From contig JAVHZZ010000006.1 of assembly GCA_036250195.1 (NCBI GenBank), forward strand, positions 186,495,850-186,559,849: a DNA stretch of 64,000 nt, in the 5' to 3' direction. Position numbers and translations under genes: made by a program. Position 1 is the first letter of the stretch, and every line of letters begins with the position of its first letter. Source of the DNA: Mixophyes australis. Taxonomy: Eukaryota > Chordata > Amphibia > Anura > Limnodynastidae. The notes under the pieces are model-generated. The model ran no database searches. It had not been told where the DNA came from and worked only from the letters and a program-made list of their open reading frames with translations. This document shows, one piece after another, positions 1 to 11,876 of this stretch.

Positions 1-843
1 AGAGTGAAAAGCAGCAACTTTAGAGAAAATTATACCCAAGGTTTTCAAAACTCAAATGTCCTTTCCTGTGAGGATTAAGAACATTTAAGAGGTTTGAAGA
101 GGAAGATGAATTATCCACATGCCAATATGTTGGTAATTCAAAGTTATCTTGTACACAGCTTTGTTGTTTTGGGCACTTTCCTTTCTATAGTTATTCATTT
201 GACAATACAGCAGTCTAGAGATTCCCAAAATACAGATTTCAAAATGTTTTAAGCTTTATTAGGCTTCCTTATTCAGCAGACCTGTGGTTTGTATGGTAGC
301 TCATCATAATGACTGTAAAACCCCCATTGACGGTTTATTACAACCAAGGTATAAAGCAAAAGCACACAAACATGGTAACGTTGGCCTTTCCTCCGGGTGA
401 TACAATATCCACTGCTAAGTTACGCATGCTTTTTAATAGTAGAAAATTCATCAATTTACTTGTCAGCAAAACATTACATGTTTTGAAGATCCAAGAGATA
501 GGATTTTTGGCACATGTTTTCATTCCTATCACTTGATAGCACATGACAAAAGCCAATCACTCAGAAAAGGTCTGGTGAAAAGCTCTCAAACATGGATACA
601 AGTCCAAAGACAAATGATACCAAGAGTGAACTAACAAGACTAACTCAGACAAGATGTAGGGCACATATTAAGGATGAGTTACAACTACCCATTTGGATGC
701 ATAAATGTTAGAACAAACACAATAACTTGGCTTTTCCCAGATACAAGTCAATATACTGCCCCACAGGCAGGACAAGTAACATTCTGCAACTATGCAAGCA
801 GTGGTTTTTGCTACAGTTTTCATCATGTTATTCCAGAACTTAC
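1..843 (-). other. jup: jup intron 5 (5' part)
   Basis: Starts on the minus strand with the donor GTAAGT at 843-838. I see no further jup exon, repeat or other recognisable element before the window edge, so the intron is longer than 840 bp. Confidence 0.85.
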
Positions 844-1045
844 CTTGCTCTCCTGATTTCCATAAGCCAAAAGCTGCAGACAATCGGTTGTGATGGCTAA
901 GAATTTGGGGTTATTTTTGTTGAGCAGGGGAACCATTTTCTGCAGGCCGTCCGCTAAGCGCACTGCCATCTTGGCACCTTCTTGGTACAATAGGAGATTG
1001 TGCAGAGTGGTGATAGCATAAAATAGCACCGATTCCACTGGAGAA
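844..1045 (-). CDS. jup: jup exon 5, armadillo repeats
   Basis: Acceptor gttcatag and a consensus donor GTAAGT flank 202 nt, completing codon 302 in phase 0. Encoded peptides include [39 protein letters not shown] and [13 protein letters not shown]. In vertebrate relatives the next residues (LIILA...) begin the following exon, which is outside the window. Confidence 0.96.
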
Positions 1046-4000
1046 CTATGAACACAGGAGAATAAGCCAGGAGTCAGTGAAATAGAAAGTTATGAAAATC
1101 CATGAAATTAGTCTTCAACAGGTCAAGTATTTCTCAAACTAATTATTACACCTCAAATTCAGTGTCCTCAGCAAAATTCAAGCTCAAACACAGCCAGAAG
1201 CAATGATACTGTAGCGCTACATGAACAATTAAGCATTAAAAAGTGTACCCGTCACCTCCACACAGCGGAAGCAGACATTCTGTGGGTTGAATATTGACAA
1301 GAATGTGGCTCATCAATTAAACTAAGAACCATAATCACGCGGAGGCTTAAGGCACGAAATTCATGTTCCACTGTGTGAAGATGACAGGTATAATGAAGGT
1401 CAACCTGAAGTAGGGAAAAATAAATACGACTGATTAAGACACAAATGTAGAATAAAAAAGTATAAAAAATCTAAACTGGGACCTCAAACAGATACATATT
1501 GTGAAGTGTTAAAAGCCTTCATGTATGGCGCAGAGCAGAACTTAAACATTGGACAAGAGAGTACCTAAGCATACGAACAAGAGCGGGAATTCCCCCAGAC
1601 TTGAAAATGGACAAGAGTCCCTCTCGATGGTGGGACAGATTGTGCAAGATGCTGGTTGTACAGCGGGCAGTTTCCATGTCGCTCGTGTTCTGCATGGCCC
1701 GTACCACAGCTGCCACTATCTGCGGAGACTGCATCAGTGCTCGGCGGGATGCTTCCTTTTTGGAGAGCTGGTTCACAATCATAGAGGCCTTGTTTACCAC
1801 CACCTGAAAGAACAAATGTTGTTAGTCAAGTCACTCAAATATCTTCCCATCATTCACTTCCGTACAGATCACCTCCATATACTATGACACATTGCTACCA
1901 AACTCATTCAGCACTGACATTAGTTGTCCTCAACTTGTGAGCAGCAGTTTCATCTGTCTATGCCTCCAAATACCCAGTTAGATTGTAAGCTCTACTTATA
2001 CTCTTATGACTGAAGGCGGTCACTTCCAATGTATCCTTTACTGCATGTATGTTGCAGCACCATGTAAAATATCTATCCATGCATCTATATCAGATGCTGA
2101 TGGGAACCTTCAACTGATCAGTTGTGTAATTGTCAAGTCAGACCTGCTGACAGTCAACTTAGCCTTTTTTTCCCCCCCCTTCTCATACAGCAGGTGCCAT
2201 GAACAGGAGTAACCTTTCTGACATCGTTCAGTGTTTTCATGTGTTCACACCCAACATTGGCATGTTATTAGAAATGCATACCTAGCTTTGCCCATCACTG
2301 TCCACAATTATAGCACATCACATCCACACTGTATGCAAATGGCTGAAAATCAAATGACAAGTATTCTCAAGGTACAAGTTGACCATACCGGATCTTCATC
2401 ATTCAGGAGTTTGGTCAACTCAGGGATGGCACGGGTAGCCAATTCTGCATCATCCTGGTAGTTGATAAGGTGGACAATGGCAGATTTCAACATCAGTGAG
2501 GGCTCTGCAAGTTTCTGCACATTGGTCTGTTGTCCATCAATCTGTGTTGCTTGCAGGTAGGCGGAGTGGTCTTCCACTGTCTCAGGATACATAGCTGCAC
2601 GAACACGCTGAGCTCTTGTCATGGCAAGCTGAGATTCCACTTCTGCAGGGAAAAAGAAAAACAAATAGAAAAGTATAATTAAAGTAACATAGGATTTTGT
2701 TCAGAACTTAATCAAAGGGTAGGCAACTTATTTAAATGAAGCTACTGAGCTACATCCCCAGACATTAATCTAATTGCTTGAAGGCAAAGACATTATACTT
2801 TCCCAAAAAGATGCGTTTTCATGATGAACCCTAGATGTAACATTTTTCATGCTAAATTTAGCCATAGAGGGCAGTGTGCCAAATGAGGCTGTAATAACGT
2901 TAGTCTAACACGCTGCTACACTGGCACTGCTGTTTCCTAAGCCACAAAGTGCCTGTCATAAGGAAATACTATATCTATATCTCACTGGCCAAACTATACA
3001 AAGAAGGAATACTTTCTAAGTAACCCACTGTGCTGCGCATACAGCCCTCATCCATCCAAAATAATGTAGACCTCTTTCATGAGACCATGAAAGTAACAAA
3101 TGGGAGGAATTGACAGTTAATTAACAGGGAAAACAAAGAAAATGGCTAAGACAACACTTGGCAAATACAGTGTATTACAGAAACAACTACATTAACATTC
3201 CCCACACAAAGCTATGGCAGCAAAGGGTTTGATGACTGACCTTATAGCAAATATGGTCAGATTAATTCAGTCTTTCTGAAAGTTTGCAGGGGAAGATGAT
3301 CTGGCTAAATCTGTATCTAAGCTGCAAATGCAGTTACCAATACTCTGACACTGGTCTGATACGGTCAGGGTACAATTCGGTTCAGGGCTACAGTCAAGCC
3401 CAGTATCATGGGAATTTGCCATAAAGACCCAAACAGCTTCTAAAGAGCTCGCTTAAATATGCTACAGACAAGAGCAGAGTAACAATGAGGACTTTATTCA
3501 GCTGCCCAAGGTCAGAATCGCTGCCACACTAAGGCTGCTGGTGCCAGCTGCAGTAAAAGGAAATGTTACAGTTCCCCCTGGAAATTCACACGGTTGAAAC
3601 ATACTGTGTGTACAATAGGCAAACAGCCTTGTATGGTACGTGTTATCCCGCTTGACAATGGCGATAGAATAACTTTAATGAAAGGGATTTAAAGGAAAGA
3701 GGATAGGCACCTGTGAGGAGCATATTATAACAATGATGGGATAAAAGGTGAGGGTAAGCAGGGGGATTGTGTCTTACAGTCTAAAGTAATAGGCAGTGTG
3801 CCCATCATACAATATGTACAATCCAGGACAAAGTGGTCATGCAGTCAGACTAACAAGTATGATCACATCAACACTTGCTTGTCAAAATAGCGAAGGTGGT
3901 GTGAAAGGTCCCCTGTTCTTTATAGGCAACAGATAAACCTCTGGACGTCCACATGTAACATCTAGGTGGCTTAGTGATGATGCGCATGCTAGTAGCAGTC

Positions 4001-4789
4001 GATAAGGAAGCAGATCACATGTCTGCTTTAGAAGGCAGCAAGGTTTACTTATTCCGAGCAGATAGAGGGAGACATCCTGGGATGTAGCAACACAAGAGTA
4101 ATGTTTAGGTTTGTGCATTAGACAGACATGAGGGTTATCTGAATCCAGTTAAAAACTTATGTTCAAAAATTGTATGTCATTGTTAGACATGTACAAGCCT
4201 GAAAGAGAAAAAGGCTACCATGTAGGGCTCGATCACACATTGGGTTAAGAGAGTCATGAAAACCAACACCTGCTTTAGCCATGCGTTTTTTAAAATGCAT
4301 GTTTTATCTTCTGAACTTTTAGCAACCGTCTACTGTACTGGTAACAGGTTAAAGTAGAAGAAATAAATTTGTCTATGTTCTTAACTTTTAACCCAGCATT
4401 TAAACATTTAGAATGCACAGGTGAGAACGAGTCCTTAAGAACGGATTAAATTGTAGTGAATGAAACACACGAACAGCAAATAGTTGTAAAACAGTCTTTA
4501 TAGTTTAAATGTTCATTAAACCACACCCAGGAAAAGCACTATTAAATATTCTTTGCTGCATTTACTCCTACTACATACCTGGGACTTGCTGCTGTGTTGT
4601 GTATGTTGTGGTTTTCACCGTTGTGTACTGCTTAGAATAGTCCCCGTCGTCATCCTCCAACAGCAGAGTCTTGCCACTCAGAGAAGGGGCAGTAGTGTTT
4701 ATTCCAGAGTTTATGCCAGAGTCGTAGGTATATGTTTTTTGCCACTCCGAGACCTTATAAGGCCGTTCCACTACATCAATCAACTCCAT
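844..4789 (-). CDS. jup: Junction plakoglobin (gamma-catenin), N-terminal part, spliced
   Basis: Joined minus-strand exons 4789-4579, 2642-2389, 1803-1565 and 1045-844 give 906 nt, 302 codons, with no stop. The product is an armadillo protein that links desmosomal and classical cadherins to desmoplakin or alpha-catenin and can enter Wnt signalling. Visible in order: DSGINS phosphodegron (residues 23-28), an alpha-catenin-binding-like segment (about 108-135), then the first armadillo repeats (about 129-302). Plakoglobin is preferred over beta-catenin because of the N-terminus ([17 protein letters not shown]), [31 protein letters not shown] and [16 protein letters not shown]. The start ATG has A at -3 and G at +4. 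Human plakoglobin is about 745 residues, so more than half, including the C-terminal repeats, lies beyond position 1. No frameshift or odd codon was seen; the gene looks functional. Confidence 0.96.
1046..1564 (-). other. jup: jup intron 4
   Basis: A 519-bp GT..AG intron between exons 4 and 5. Unique-looking AT-rich sequence; no repeat or RNA gene recognised. Confidence 0.9.
1565..1803 (-). CDS. jup: jup exon 4, armadillo repeats
   Basis: Acceptor tctttcag and donor GTACTC flank 239 nt (codons 156-234 plus two bases). It begins with [19 protein letters not shown] and contains [20 protein letters not shown] and [13 protein letters not shown], typical armadillo repeat helices. The last two bases join exon 5 to make the Ser codon of LSSPVESVL. 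Confidence 0.96.
1804..2388 (-). other. jup: jup intron 3
   Basis: A 585-bp GT..AG intron between exons 3 and 4, phase 0. No recognisable element inside. Confidence 0.9.
2389..2642 (-). CDS. jup: jup exon 3, alpha-catenin-binding region and first armadillo helices
   Basis: Acceptor ccctgcag and donor GTATGG flank 254 nt. Two bases complete the split codon of exon 2 and the exon closes in phase 0 after LLNDEDP (codons 71-155). It contains [15 protein letters not shown], a stretch matching the alpha-catenin-binding segment ([10 protein letters not shown]), and [20 protein letters not shown], a hallmark of the beta-catenin/plakoglobin family. Confidence 0.96.
2643..4578 (-). other. jup: jup intron 2
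   Basis: A 1,936-bp GT..AG intron, phase 1. Nothing with terminal repeats or coding character was recognised. Confidence 0.9.
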
Positions 4790-4796
4790 TCTACTT
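4579..4796 (-). CDS. jup: jup exon 2, first coding exon
   Basis: Acceptor cacag lies just upstream (4797-4801, read on minus) and donor GTATG just downstream (4578-4574). The coding part is 4789-4579 (211 nt, codons 1-70 plus one base), preceded by 7 nt of 5' UTR. It encodes the acidic, Tyr/Thr-rich N-terminal tail with the GSK3/CK1-type degron DSGINS, where human plakoglobin and beta-catenin read DSGIHS. The exon ends in phase 1. Confidence 0.95.
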
Positions 4797-6204
4797 CTGT
4801 GGAGAAACAAAAACAGCAGGTATCAGACAGACTGAGCAATTAATCCACCCACGAAACACATTAGGTCGAGTCTACACAAAGAAAAATCCATCTGTCTGCT
4901 GCAATAACAAGAATTTCACTGAATGCAGGCAGAAGTGTGGGGGCAAAAGACCTGGCAGCCGAGGTTAACATACTGTAATACACACAAATGTGGCATATTT
5001 TCATTTTAACAGATCGCAAATCCATAGACTATACTATATTGATTTAATAGCTAAGAAATAAAATTCACAATTAAATCCAAGTTTATTCTAAATCATAAAA
5101 GAAAAAAAAAACAACTAATAAGTCATATACACTGTCTGCATTATCTATTAAACACAAGCTCCAGCAACATGTTGCATTTTAGGAGTAGTGCTAGCTCATG
5201 AGACTGAAAACATACTGCCCCAGTCCTCTAGTCTATTACATTTTTACACTGTTGCAAAAATATTAACCAGTAGTGGCTGCATAGAAGGCGCATACACACA
5301 TGCACAGGGAAAATAGATTTTAAAAAAAAACACAATAAAAAAAAAACAAAAAAAACAACAAAACATTGTGCTGGTAAAACTGGATAGTTTTAAAATGCAA
5401 TCTATTGTAAGCATGAGAATTTGAACGTGTTGTGCTCTAAAATTGTAAATGTAGTATTAAGTAGATGAAAAGAACTTTTAAAATTTGTAAAAAAACACAT
5501 TAGAAAATATAGGTGACCTAAAACGAGGCCTAAAAGGTGCTGAAATGAAAAGATATAAGACAAAACAAAAATGTTTGGGTGAACATCCTTTTAAAATGAA
5601 TAAAATATACGGAAGGAATGCTGTTCTAAATGTATATTTTCAGAGAAAAATTAAAACAAGCCGTGTACAGCTATTTGGGACTCCTTCAGCTGTTCTAAGG
5701 GGAAATCACCACCACCCAATGTATGTACAGCTGCTCAGTGCGATAAGTTATATTGAAGAATCACTGTAGCAGGTAGCACAGAGTTCGTTTTACTCCTCCC
5801 TTTGGATTGGGGAGGCGAGCGGGATGGCCCCCCAAGATGCATGTTAAACACCTGGTGGGAAGTGAGGGTTATATATGTGGTAAGACTAACTTGTAGATAT
5901 TAGTCACCTATGAGTACAGAGACGGTAAAAGCAAACAAAGGCTGTAAGCAGGGTGCTTTTATATGGGTCATGGAAATCAGAGGCCGCTCCTAATATCCAT
6001 AATGATCTCCAGTATGATCATTACTCCATACAGTACAAAGGTTTTCCTGATGAACACTGCCCTGACATCAGAACTCACATTCTACACTTAGAGGCATCTA
6101 CAGATTACCATAACTCATACGGCAGGATATACAGTCATTAAGCAGCACCAACAATGGTTGAATATAGTATTGTATTGCAAGCTTTCAAGAATAAGTATTT
6201 AAAG

Positions 6205-6684
6205 CAGTGATGGGCAACCTGTACATTTCAGGGGCTACATGGGCGCCATCTAAACTTTAAAAGGCTCCTTAACCTCAGTAATAAGTTAAACAAATACATT
6301 TATGCAACAAAAGAGGAAACCCATCTGTAATAACATATCAGCAGACATTTTAAACAAGCGTCACACGTTATACCAAAACAAAAAAATTCTGACAGCAGGA
6401 AGGAGCTAAGGGGCATATTCAATTAGCTTTTGGATTCGCGGTAACGCGCCGGAACAGCCGCGAAACGTAATACACGGTACCGCAATAACGTGGATTTTCG
6501 TTCGCAGCCCATAGGGTTGCGAACGAAAATCCGCGTTAATGCGGTACCGTAATACCCGCAAGAACGCGCACTTTTCGCGGTAACGCGCGTTACCGCGAAT
6601 CCGAAAGCTAATTGAATATGCCCCTAAGAGTCAAAGGCTTGGAGAGCTGCATGAGGATTTAGAGCTGTCTATTGCCCATCACAG
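6205..6684. mobile_element. Non-autonomous hAT element carrying a nested MITE
   Basis: Ends are CAGTGATGGGCAAC and its near-inverse ATTGCCCATCACAG. Flanking 8-mers ATTTAAAG (6197-6204) and ACCTAAAG (6685-6692) differ at two places, consistent with an old 8-bp hAT duplication. No transposase is left. A 215-bp palindromic element has inserted in the middle. Confidence 0.7.
6410..6624. mobile_element. Foldback Harbinger-like MITE
   Basis: Begins GGGGCATATTCAATTAGC and ends with its inverse; flanked by TAA on both sides (6407-6409 and 6625-6627), the 3-bp TWA duplication of PIF/Harbinger elements. Almost the whole 215 bp is one inverted repeat, rich in CG dinucleotides (ggtaacgcg, gcggtaccg), unlike the AT-rich surroundings. 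Inserted inside the hAT element at 6205-6684. Confidence 0.75.
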
Positions 6685-6738
6685 ACCTAAAGAGTAGACT
6701 CTGGAAAAACTGTGTGAAGCTACAAAAAGCATATCATT

Positions 6739-7053
6739 AGCTATTTATATATATTGCCACTAATTCTGCAGCGCTGCACAGAGAAATCACTCACATCAGT
6801 CCCTGCCCCAGTGGAGCTTACAGCCCAAATTCTCTAACACACACACACAGACAGACACCCAGAGACCAAGGTCAATTTAATAGCAACCAATTAACCTACC
6901 AGTATATTTTTGATACCAGAGCACCTGGAGGAAACCCGCACAGAACACAGGGAGAATATATAAACTCCACACAGATAAGACCATGTCGGGGAACAAACAC
7001 ATGACCCCAGTGCTGTGAGGCAGAAGTCCTAACCACTAAGCCACCGTGCTGTC
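6739..7053 (-). repeat. (GAT)n-tailed interspersed repeat, copy 1 (tail lost)
   Basis: Matches copies at 33.6 and 60.3 kb: ...GCCACTAATTCTGCAGCGCTG, CATCAGTCCCTGCCCCA, GGAGCTTACAG, an internal (AC)n, AACCTACCAGTAT, GAGGCAGAAGTCCTAACCACTAAGC, CCGTGCTG. The family is abundant in amphibian genomes as I know them. The two other copies end in (TCA)n at the left, so the element reads on the minus strand. Confidence 0.75.
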
Positions 7054-10000
7054 CATATATAAAGTGTATGCAGGAAATGGGGAAAGATTTAGCAGTCTCC
7101 CTCTCTGAAGAGACCTACAAGCTAGAAAACAAATTTAGCACTTCATTTCTCTGCTGCAGTGTCCTTTTCATACTAATTACAGGCTTCTTTAAATATCTAC
7201 TTTTTCCTACAAAAACAAAACAACCCCCCCCTCCCCTCTCCCGCATATCCTTAAATAATTTTGTATGTAGTTGTCTGCTCTGATATGGTCTAGCAGCATT
7301 ACTACTGTAGAAAAAAATGTTGTTCTAAAAATGTTAACAGTAGCCCTGATATGGATTACATTGGCTAAAATCTCCACTTCACAAGTAGATAGGTTAGAGG
7401 GTGGAAAACTTCACATCTTTATTACATGATGAGAAGCCCATTACACACACACACACTAAGTAGAATCAAACATGAGAACACAGCCTATCACCGAGGACCA
7501 GGGATATCTACTTCAAAGAACTTGAATGGTCAATGGGTCCTGCAACTTACTCACACGCTCACAGTTGGCTGAGGTGTTGAGTTCCTTCGCAAATTCACCT
7601 GTTCCTAGTGAATTGATGGGAGGCAAACAGAAGAGTACACGAGGCAACATGCGTTTAAATATTTACATTATAAGAAAAGTAAGCTTGTGGAAGCCAGCTA
7701 AATGAAGCCCATATGATTCTCAAAAATGAAAGAATGGAGAAGAAAACAAAACATGTTTGAGCTTAAATGTGCAAAAGGAATTAAGGGTAGGCGAAGAATT
7801 AGAGAAACACACCCCTCCCCCCCACCAATTCACAAGCAGAGACAAAGCCAGCTGCTCCTCAAAAGGTCAGGCACACCCTGATCTGGAATGTCAGCTTGTC
7901 ACAGTCACTACTCATGGCTTCCTCTGGAGTTTGAGACGCTAGTAAGCTACCAAGCTGGTTTACCTAGAAAATGAGAAACAGGAAGAGTGACAGGATGGAG
8001 AACGTAGTTACATGGCTTTCTTTAGGCACATACTCATCTTTCTGCCTAAACATTGGCTATGTAGACAAAAACAACATTTAACAACCTGATTTGTACAATA
8101 TGAAGCGTATGTACACACAAAGCCATTTCAGTCAGCTGCTGGGAGCTTGTCACACTCAGTCACTCTGGTAGAACATAAATACAGGTCAAATTTGAGGCTG
8201 GAGATTCAAGAGACACCTTTATCATCACTTCAATCATGGTACCAAGCTGGAAACAGATGCTGTGGTCTGTTACAGCTCTGTGCACCAGTTATACACACAA
8301 GTCATGCGAACTCCAGTAAATATCTGTGTAAACAGGGAGCGCTGTCACTTTAGTGTTCACTGGAAAATCATGTGTATTGAAAGAAGGTTATGGAAAATCC
8401 CACTATGGTATCTTCCATTTATGTTTAAAAATCACAAAGTTGAATTCCTCATTGCAGCTTGAAAGAGCCCGAAGGAGAAACCTCAGCCTGCTGTTTTCAT
8501 TGCCAGCACAGCTATATTTGTCTGTGTTAACATTAAAAGCACAAAGAGAAAGTGCATCTATGGTCATCTCATCCAGCAATATTTTGGTCACTTATCAGGT
8601 GCCTGTTTTTACACCTTTATTCTTGTACAGTAATTACATATGAATACTTAATGTATAACTAGGTGTAACTTCTGGCACTGTGAAAGGATCGCCCTAAAGA
8701 ACAAAGTACCTAGTATATCAAACCACCAATTCTCACTGTTTTGGCTGAGTAATCAGCACATACCAAGCAGCAAAATTGTAAGCTTACAGCCATTTTCCCT
8801 CTAAACAAAGTATTTCATGTTTGATGCCAGGGTGGGGGCACCAGCCCCCAGGTGGTCCCAGAGTGGGTCACCTGCATTTTTTCTCCTTTAAAATGTTCCC
8901 ATTAGTCAAGTCTTGCCCCCTGGGCTAAAATATGCCCTCCCCTGTTTGAGGCTGTATACTGAACAGGATAATGTTTGTATATCCATGTATCATGGCAGCC
9001 AAAGTACTCCAAGGTCACAATTCACATTTTTTCTGGAATATACGCCAAGACAATGACACGTTACAGATTCACAATATATGCATGAACAAAACAGAAATCA
9101 ACACTTTCCCAGAACAGCAGTCCTCAGTGTGGTGGGGGCAGTGGACATATTTCACTAGGACTCGCCCTCCCCCATACTCTGCATTACACACAAGCCAGGA
9201 ATGTGGCACTATCAGAATGGTAGGAGGTGGAGGATCAATAACAGGCTCATACAGATCTCATATTAATCATGCATTCCTCTGTAGATAACACAGAAGAAAA
9301 TGATTACAAGCTATAAACTCACACAGGGCTCAGCTTACTGACAAAGCTTTTATCACAATATTCCTGAGGTGGAAGGGGAACTCTTGTATGTGCAGCTCGG
9401 GATTTTATGCATTTTCACACCAAGTATAAATAGCAGATTTCATCAATGTCTGGTGTAACTTTATTTGAAGTGCATCCTGCTAAATTTCTATATCTGACTG
9501 TCAGTCCACGCCAGTGTGCTGGGCTTTGATGCCTCTCCCCTCCATGAGAAGTGGAGCTGCCTGTCAAGCACATTATCCTGCACCGCCAGGCATGCTCTTC
9601 CGGTGTGCTAAATAATGCAGGGACACATTCACTTGTCATCCAAGGGATTCATCACAGGCAAAGCAGGAAAGTGGGAGCGAGTGGGGGGAGGAGCAGATAT
9701 TTGTTTTTGCTCTTCTCTTCGTGGCAGTGCATGGCATGTTCTCAGAACAAACATAGGAGGGAGGGGAACAAAACGAAAACAGGGAGAGAAGGCTGAGAGC
9801 CATTTGTTAAACCACATGGAGGACATCTGTCAGGTCAGACATGATTCAACTACAAGTCCATAGCTTCTCCTGCACTTCTTGTAAGAAGAGTCATACAGCA
9901 ATGGACGACATTCTAAGTGCTTGACAATGCTTGCATGTCTTCCAATATTAAAGTACACAATTCCACTGACCCCTTCATTCCCCACCTGGGTAAACTGCAC

Positions 10001-10129
10001 AATATTCATTGAGACAAAACAAATAATCACCTGTTGTCTATTTCTCTGTAAAGTGGAAAACACAAATGAAAGTCTCAAAAGATTGCATTTTATTTTATGC
10101 TGAAAACACTCATATATGCTATTGTTACA

Positions 10130-10396
10130 TTAACAATTATGTACTCTCCTTACTCTAGCCCAAGCCGTTCCCTCCCACTCTTCCCACTTGCCCCTTCTTA
10201 TTAACCAAGAGCTGTGGCATGGTCAGCCCACCATCGCCCCATCTCTTGTTTTTCATATACATGTAGAACATTATGTATAGGAATTGTATTTCTCAATACC
10301 TGGCTCCCTTCTTGTCAATGTTATGTACTTTACTCATCGTGACTATTACTACTGTATTGTTCTCGATGTCCTCAATAAACATTTAAAGAAAAAAAA
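10130..10396 (+). repeat. Possible 3' end of a poly(A) retroposon (LINE 3' tail-like)
   Basis: Pyrimidine-rich start, then ATGTATAGGAATTGTATTTCTC and CTCAATAAACATTT followed by A12. The AATAAA signal just before a poly(A) run suggests a retroposed 3' UTR such as an L1-type tail. No coding part is present and target duplications were not found. Confidence 0.35.
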
Positions 10397-11429
10397 AAAA
10401 AGCTACGGATGGACAGACATAGCACTCAACCTAGAATGCCAGCTCTCAGCCAATGCAGAACTATAGAAGTGGGATGGTGTGGGAGACAACAGGTTAATTA
10501 TTGAATATCTCAACCTATAAAGTGGGCCATTAACATACACACAATAGAGGCAGCCTCAGTAATGTTCCTACTACGAATAGGAGAGATACTGCTTCAGTCC
10601 ACAAAATGGCTGCCTCCATTAAGTACAAGGGATGGATTCACTTTGAAAGGTCTGTACAGTGAGAACAAATTAAATTTATGCTTTGTTCATTTTAACTATG
10701 AGTTAAAGTGATCATATAGAAGATAAGGTGCTGCCCCCAGGAAGATACAATGGTATTGATCTCTGGAAAAAGCAAATGACACAGCTGAAGGATGCTCATT
10801 AGGGAGACAAAAAGAAAAATGACTGCACCTGATGCTCCAGAATGAAATATCCTCTGAGTAGGGTCTACTTCATGCTAAATTTATAATGTTTTGGCGAAAC
10901 AAAATTACTGTTCAAATTGGTAGATGCATGCTATCAGCAGTTGAATATTACCAACATGTTAGACAAGGATCTCACCCGTTTTAAATAAGATAATTAAGTT
11001 TCACCATGTTATTATTAAAGCCATAAGAGGCCACATAGGCCCAAACGCTCTATTTCGCATTGTGAGTGGCCAGCAGTTTCCTCAAGATTAAAGTGTGTAA
11101 TAATATTTAGTGAAAGCCTATCCTGCAGTTTGGTCAAGTAGCATCTTGACAACCTGCTTAATAAGCTTTTTCAAAATACTACAGACAAAATTTAAAAGTG
11201 CTTTGTAAATAACTTGTCCAATGACAGGACGCCCAATAATTTAATAGTTGTGGAAGGGTGGGATTATGGCGAAATTCTTAAGTGACTAAACCTCTCCATT
11301 AAAATTTCAGGAATTTAAAGTCTTCTAAAACAAACCTGGCGCTAAGGAACTAAAAACAAAAATGGAGATGTTGCAAAATTCAGAGCGGACATTCAAGTTC
11401 ACATACACCCAATTGTGTCAGTGGGCTAA

Positions 11430-11876
11430 GGCTGGGTACACACTACTGGTTCTTTTGCTGATTATTGGGCCAATCATACGATAAACGACCGTTCGGCCCA
11501 TTACCACAGTGTGTACGGTCCAACAATAGTTTCAAAGCTCATCGTATCGTTTGATTTTTTTTTAAAAATTTATATATATATATTTTTTTTTTTCGGACTA
11601 AAAATCCCATTCCGCAATGGAACGATGTCGTGTCAATTCTGCAGTGTGGGTGCACTTATGACCGGCAATGTCCATAGATCTCTATGTAGCGAGTCATGAT
11701 CTTTTCAGCTGATGGTTATGACAGATGAAGAGCACAGATCTGAAGGTATATAGTGTAAAATGTGTTTAGTGTGTACACATGAATAAACATGCTTAGCAGG
11801 ACTTTTTTTCTTCAATCGGTAGTAAAATCGTTAATTATATCCCATTGGAAGCCATTTTCTGCAGTGTGACCCAGCC
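11430..11876. mobile_element. Harbinger-like non-autonomous element
   Basis: Ends GGCTGGGTACACACT and AGTGTGACCCAGCC are inverted repeats, flanked by perfect TAA duplications (11427-11429, 11877-11879). About 447 bp, no coding capacity; an internal AT run lies at 11547-11592. The TAA target points to PIF/Harbinger. Confidence 0.65.

Noticed and set aside
844..4789. Beta-catenin (ctnnb1) as identity of the armadillo gene
   Set aside because: The N-terminus, the exon-3 linker, [38 protein letters not shown] and [18 protein letters not shown] fit plakoglobin better.
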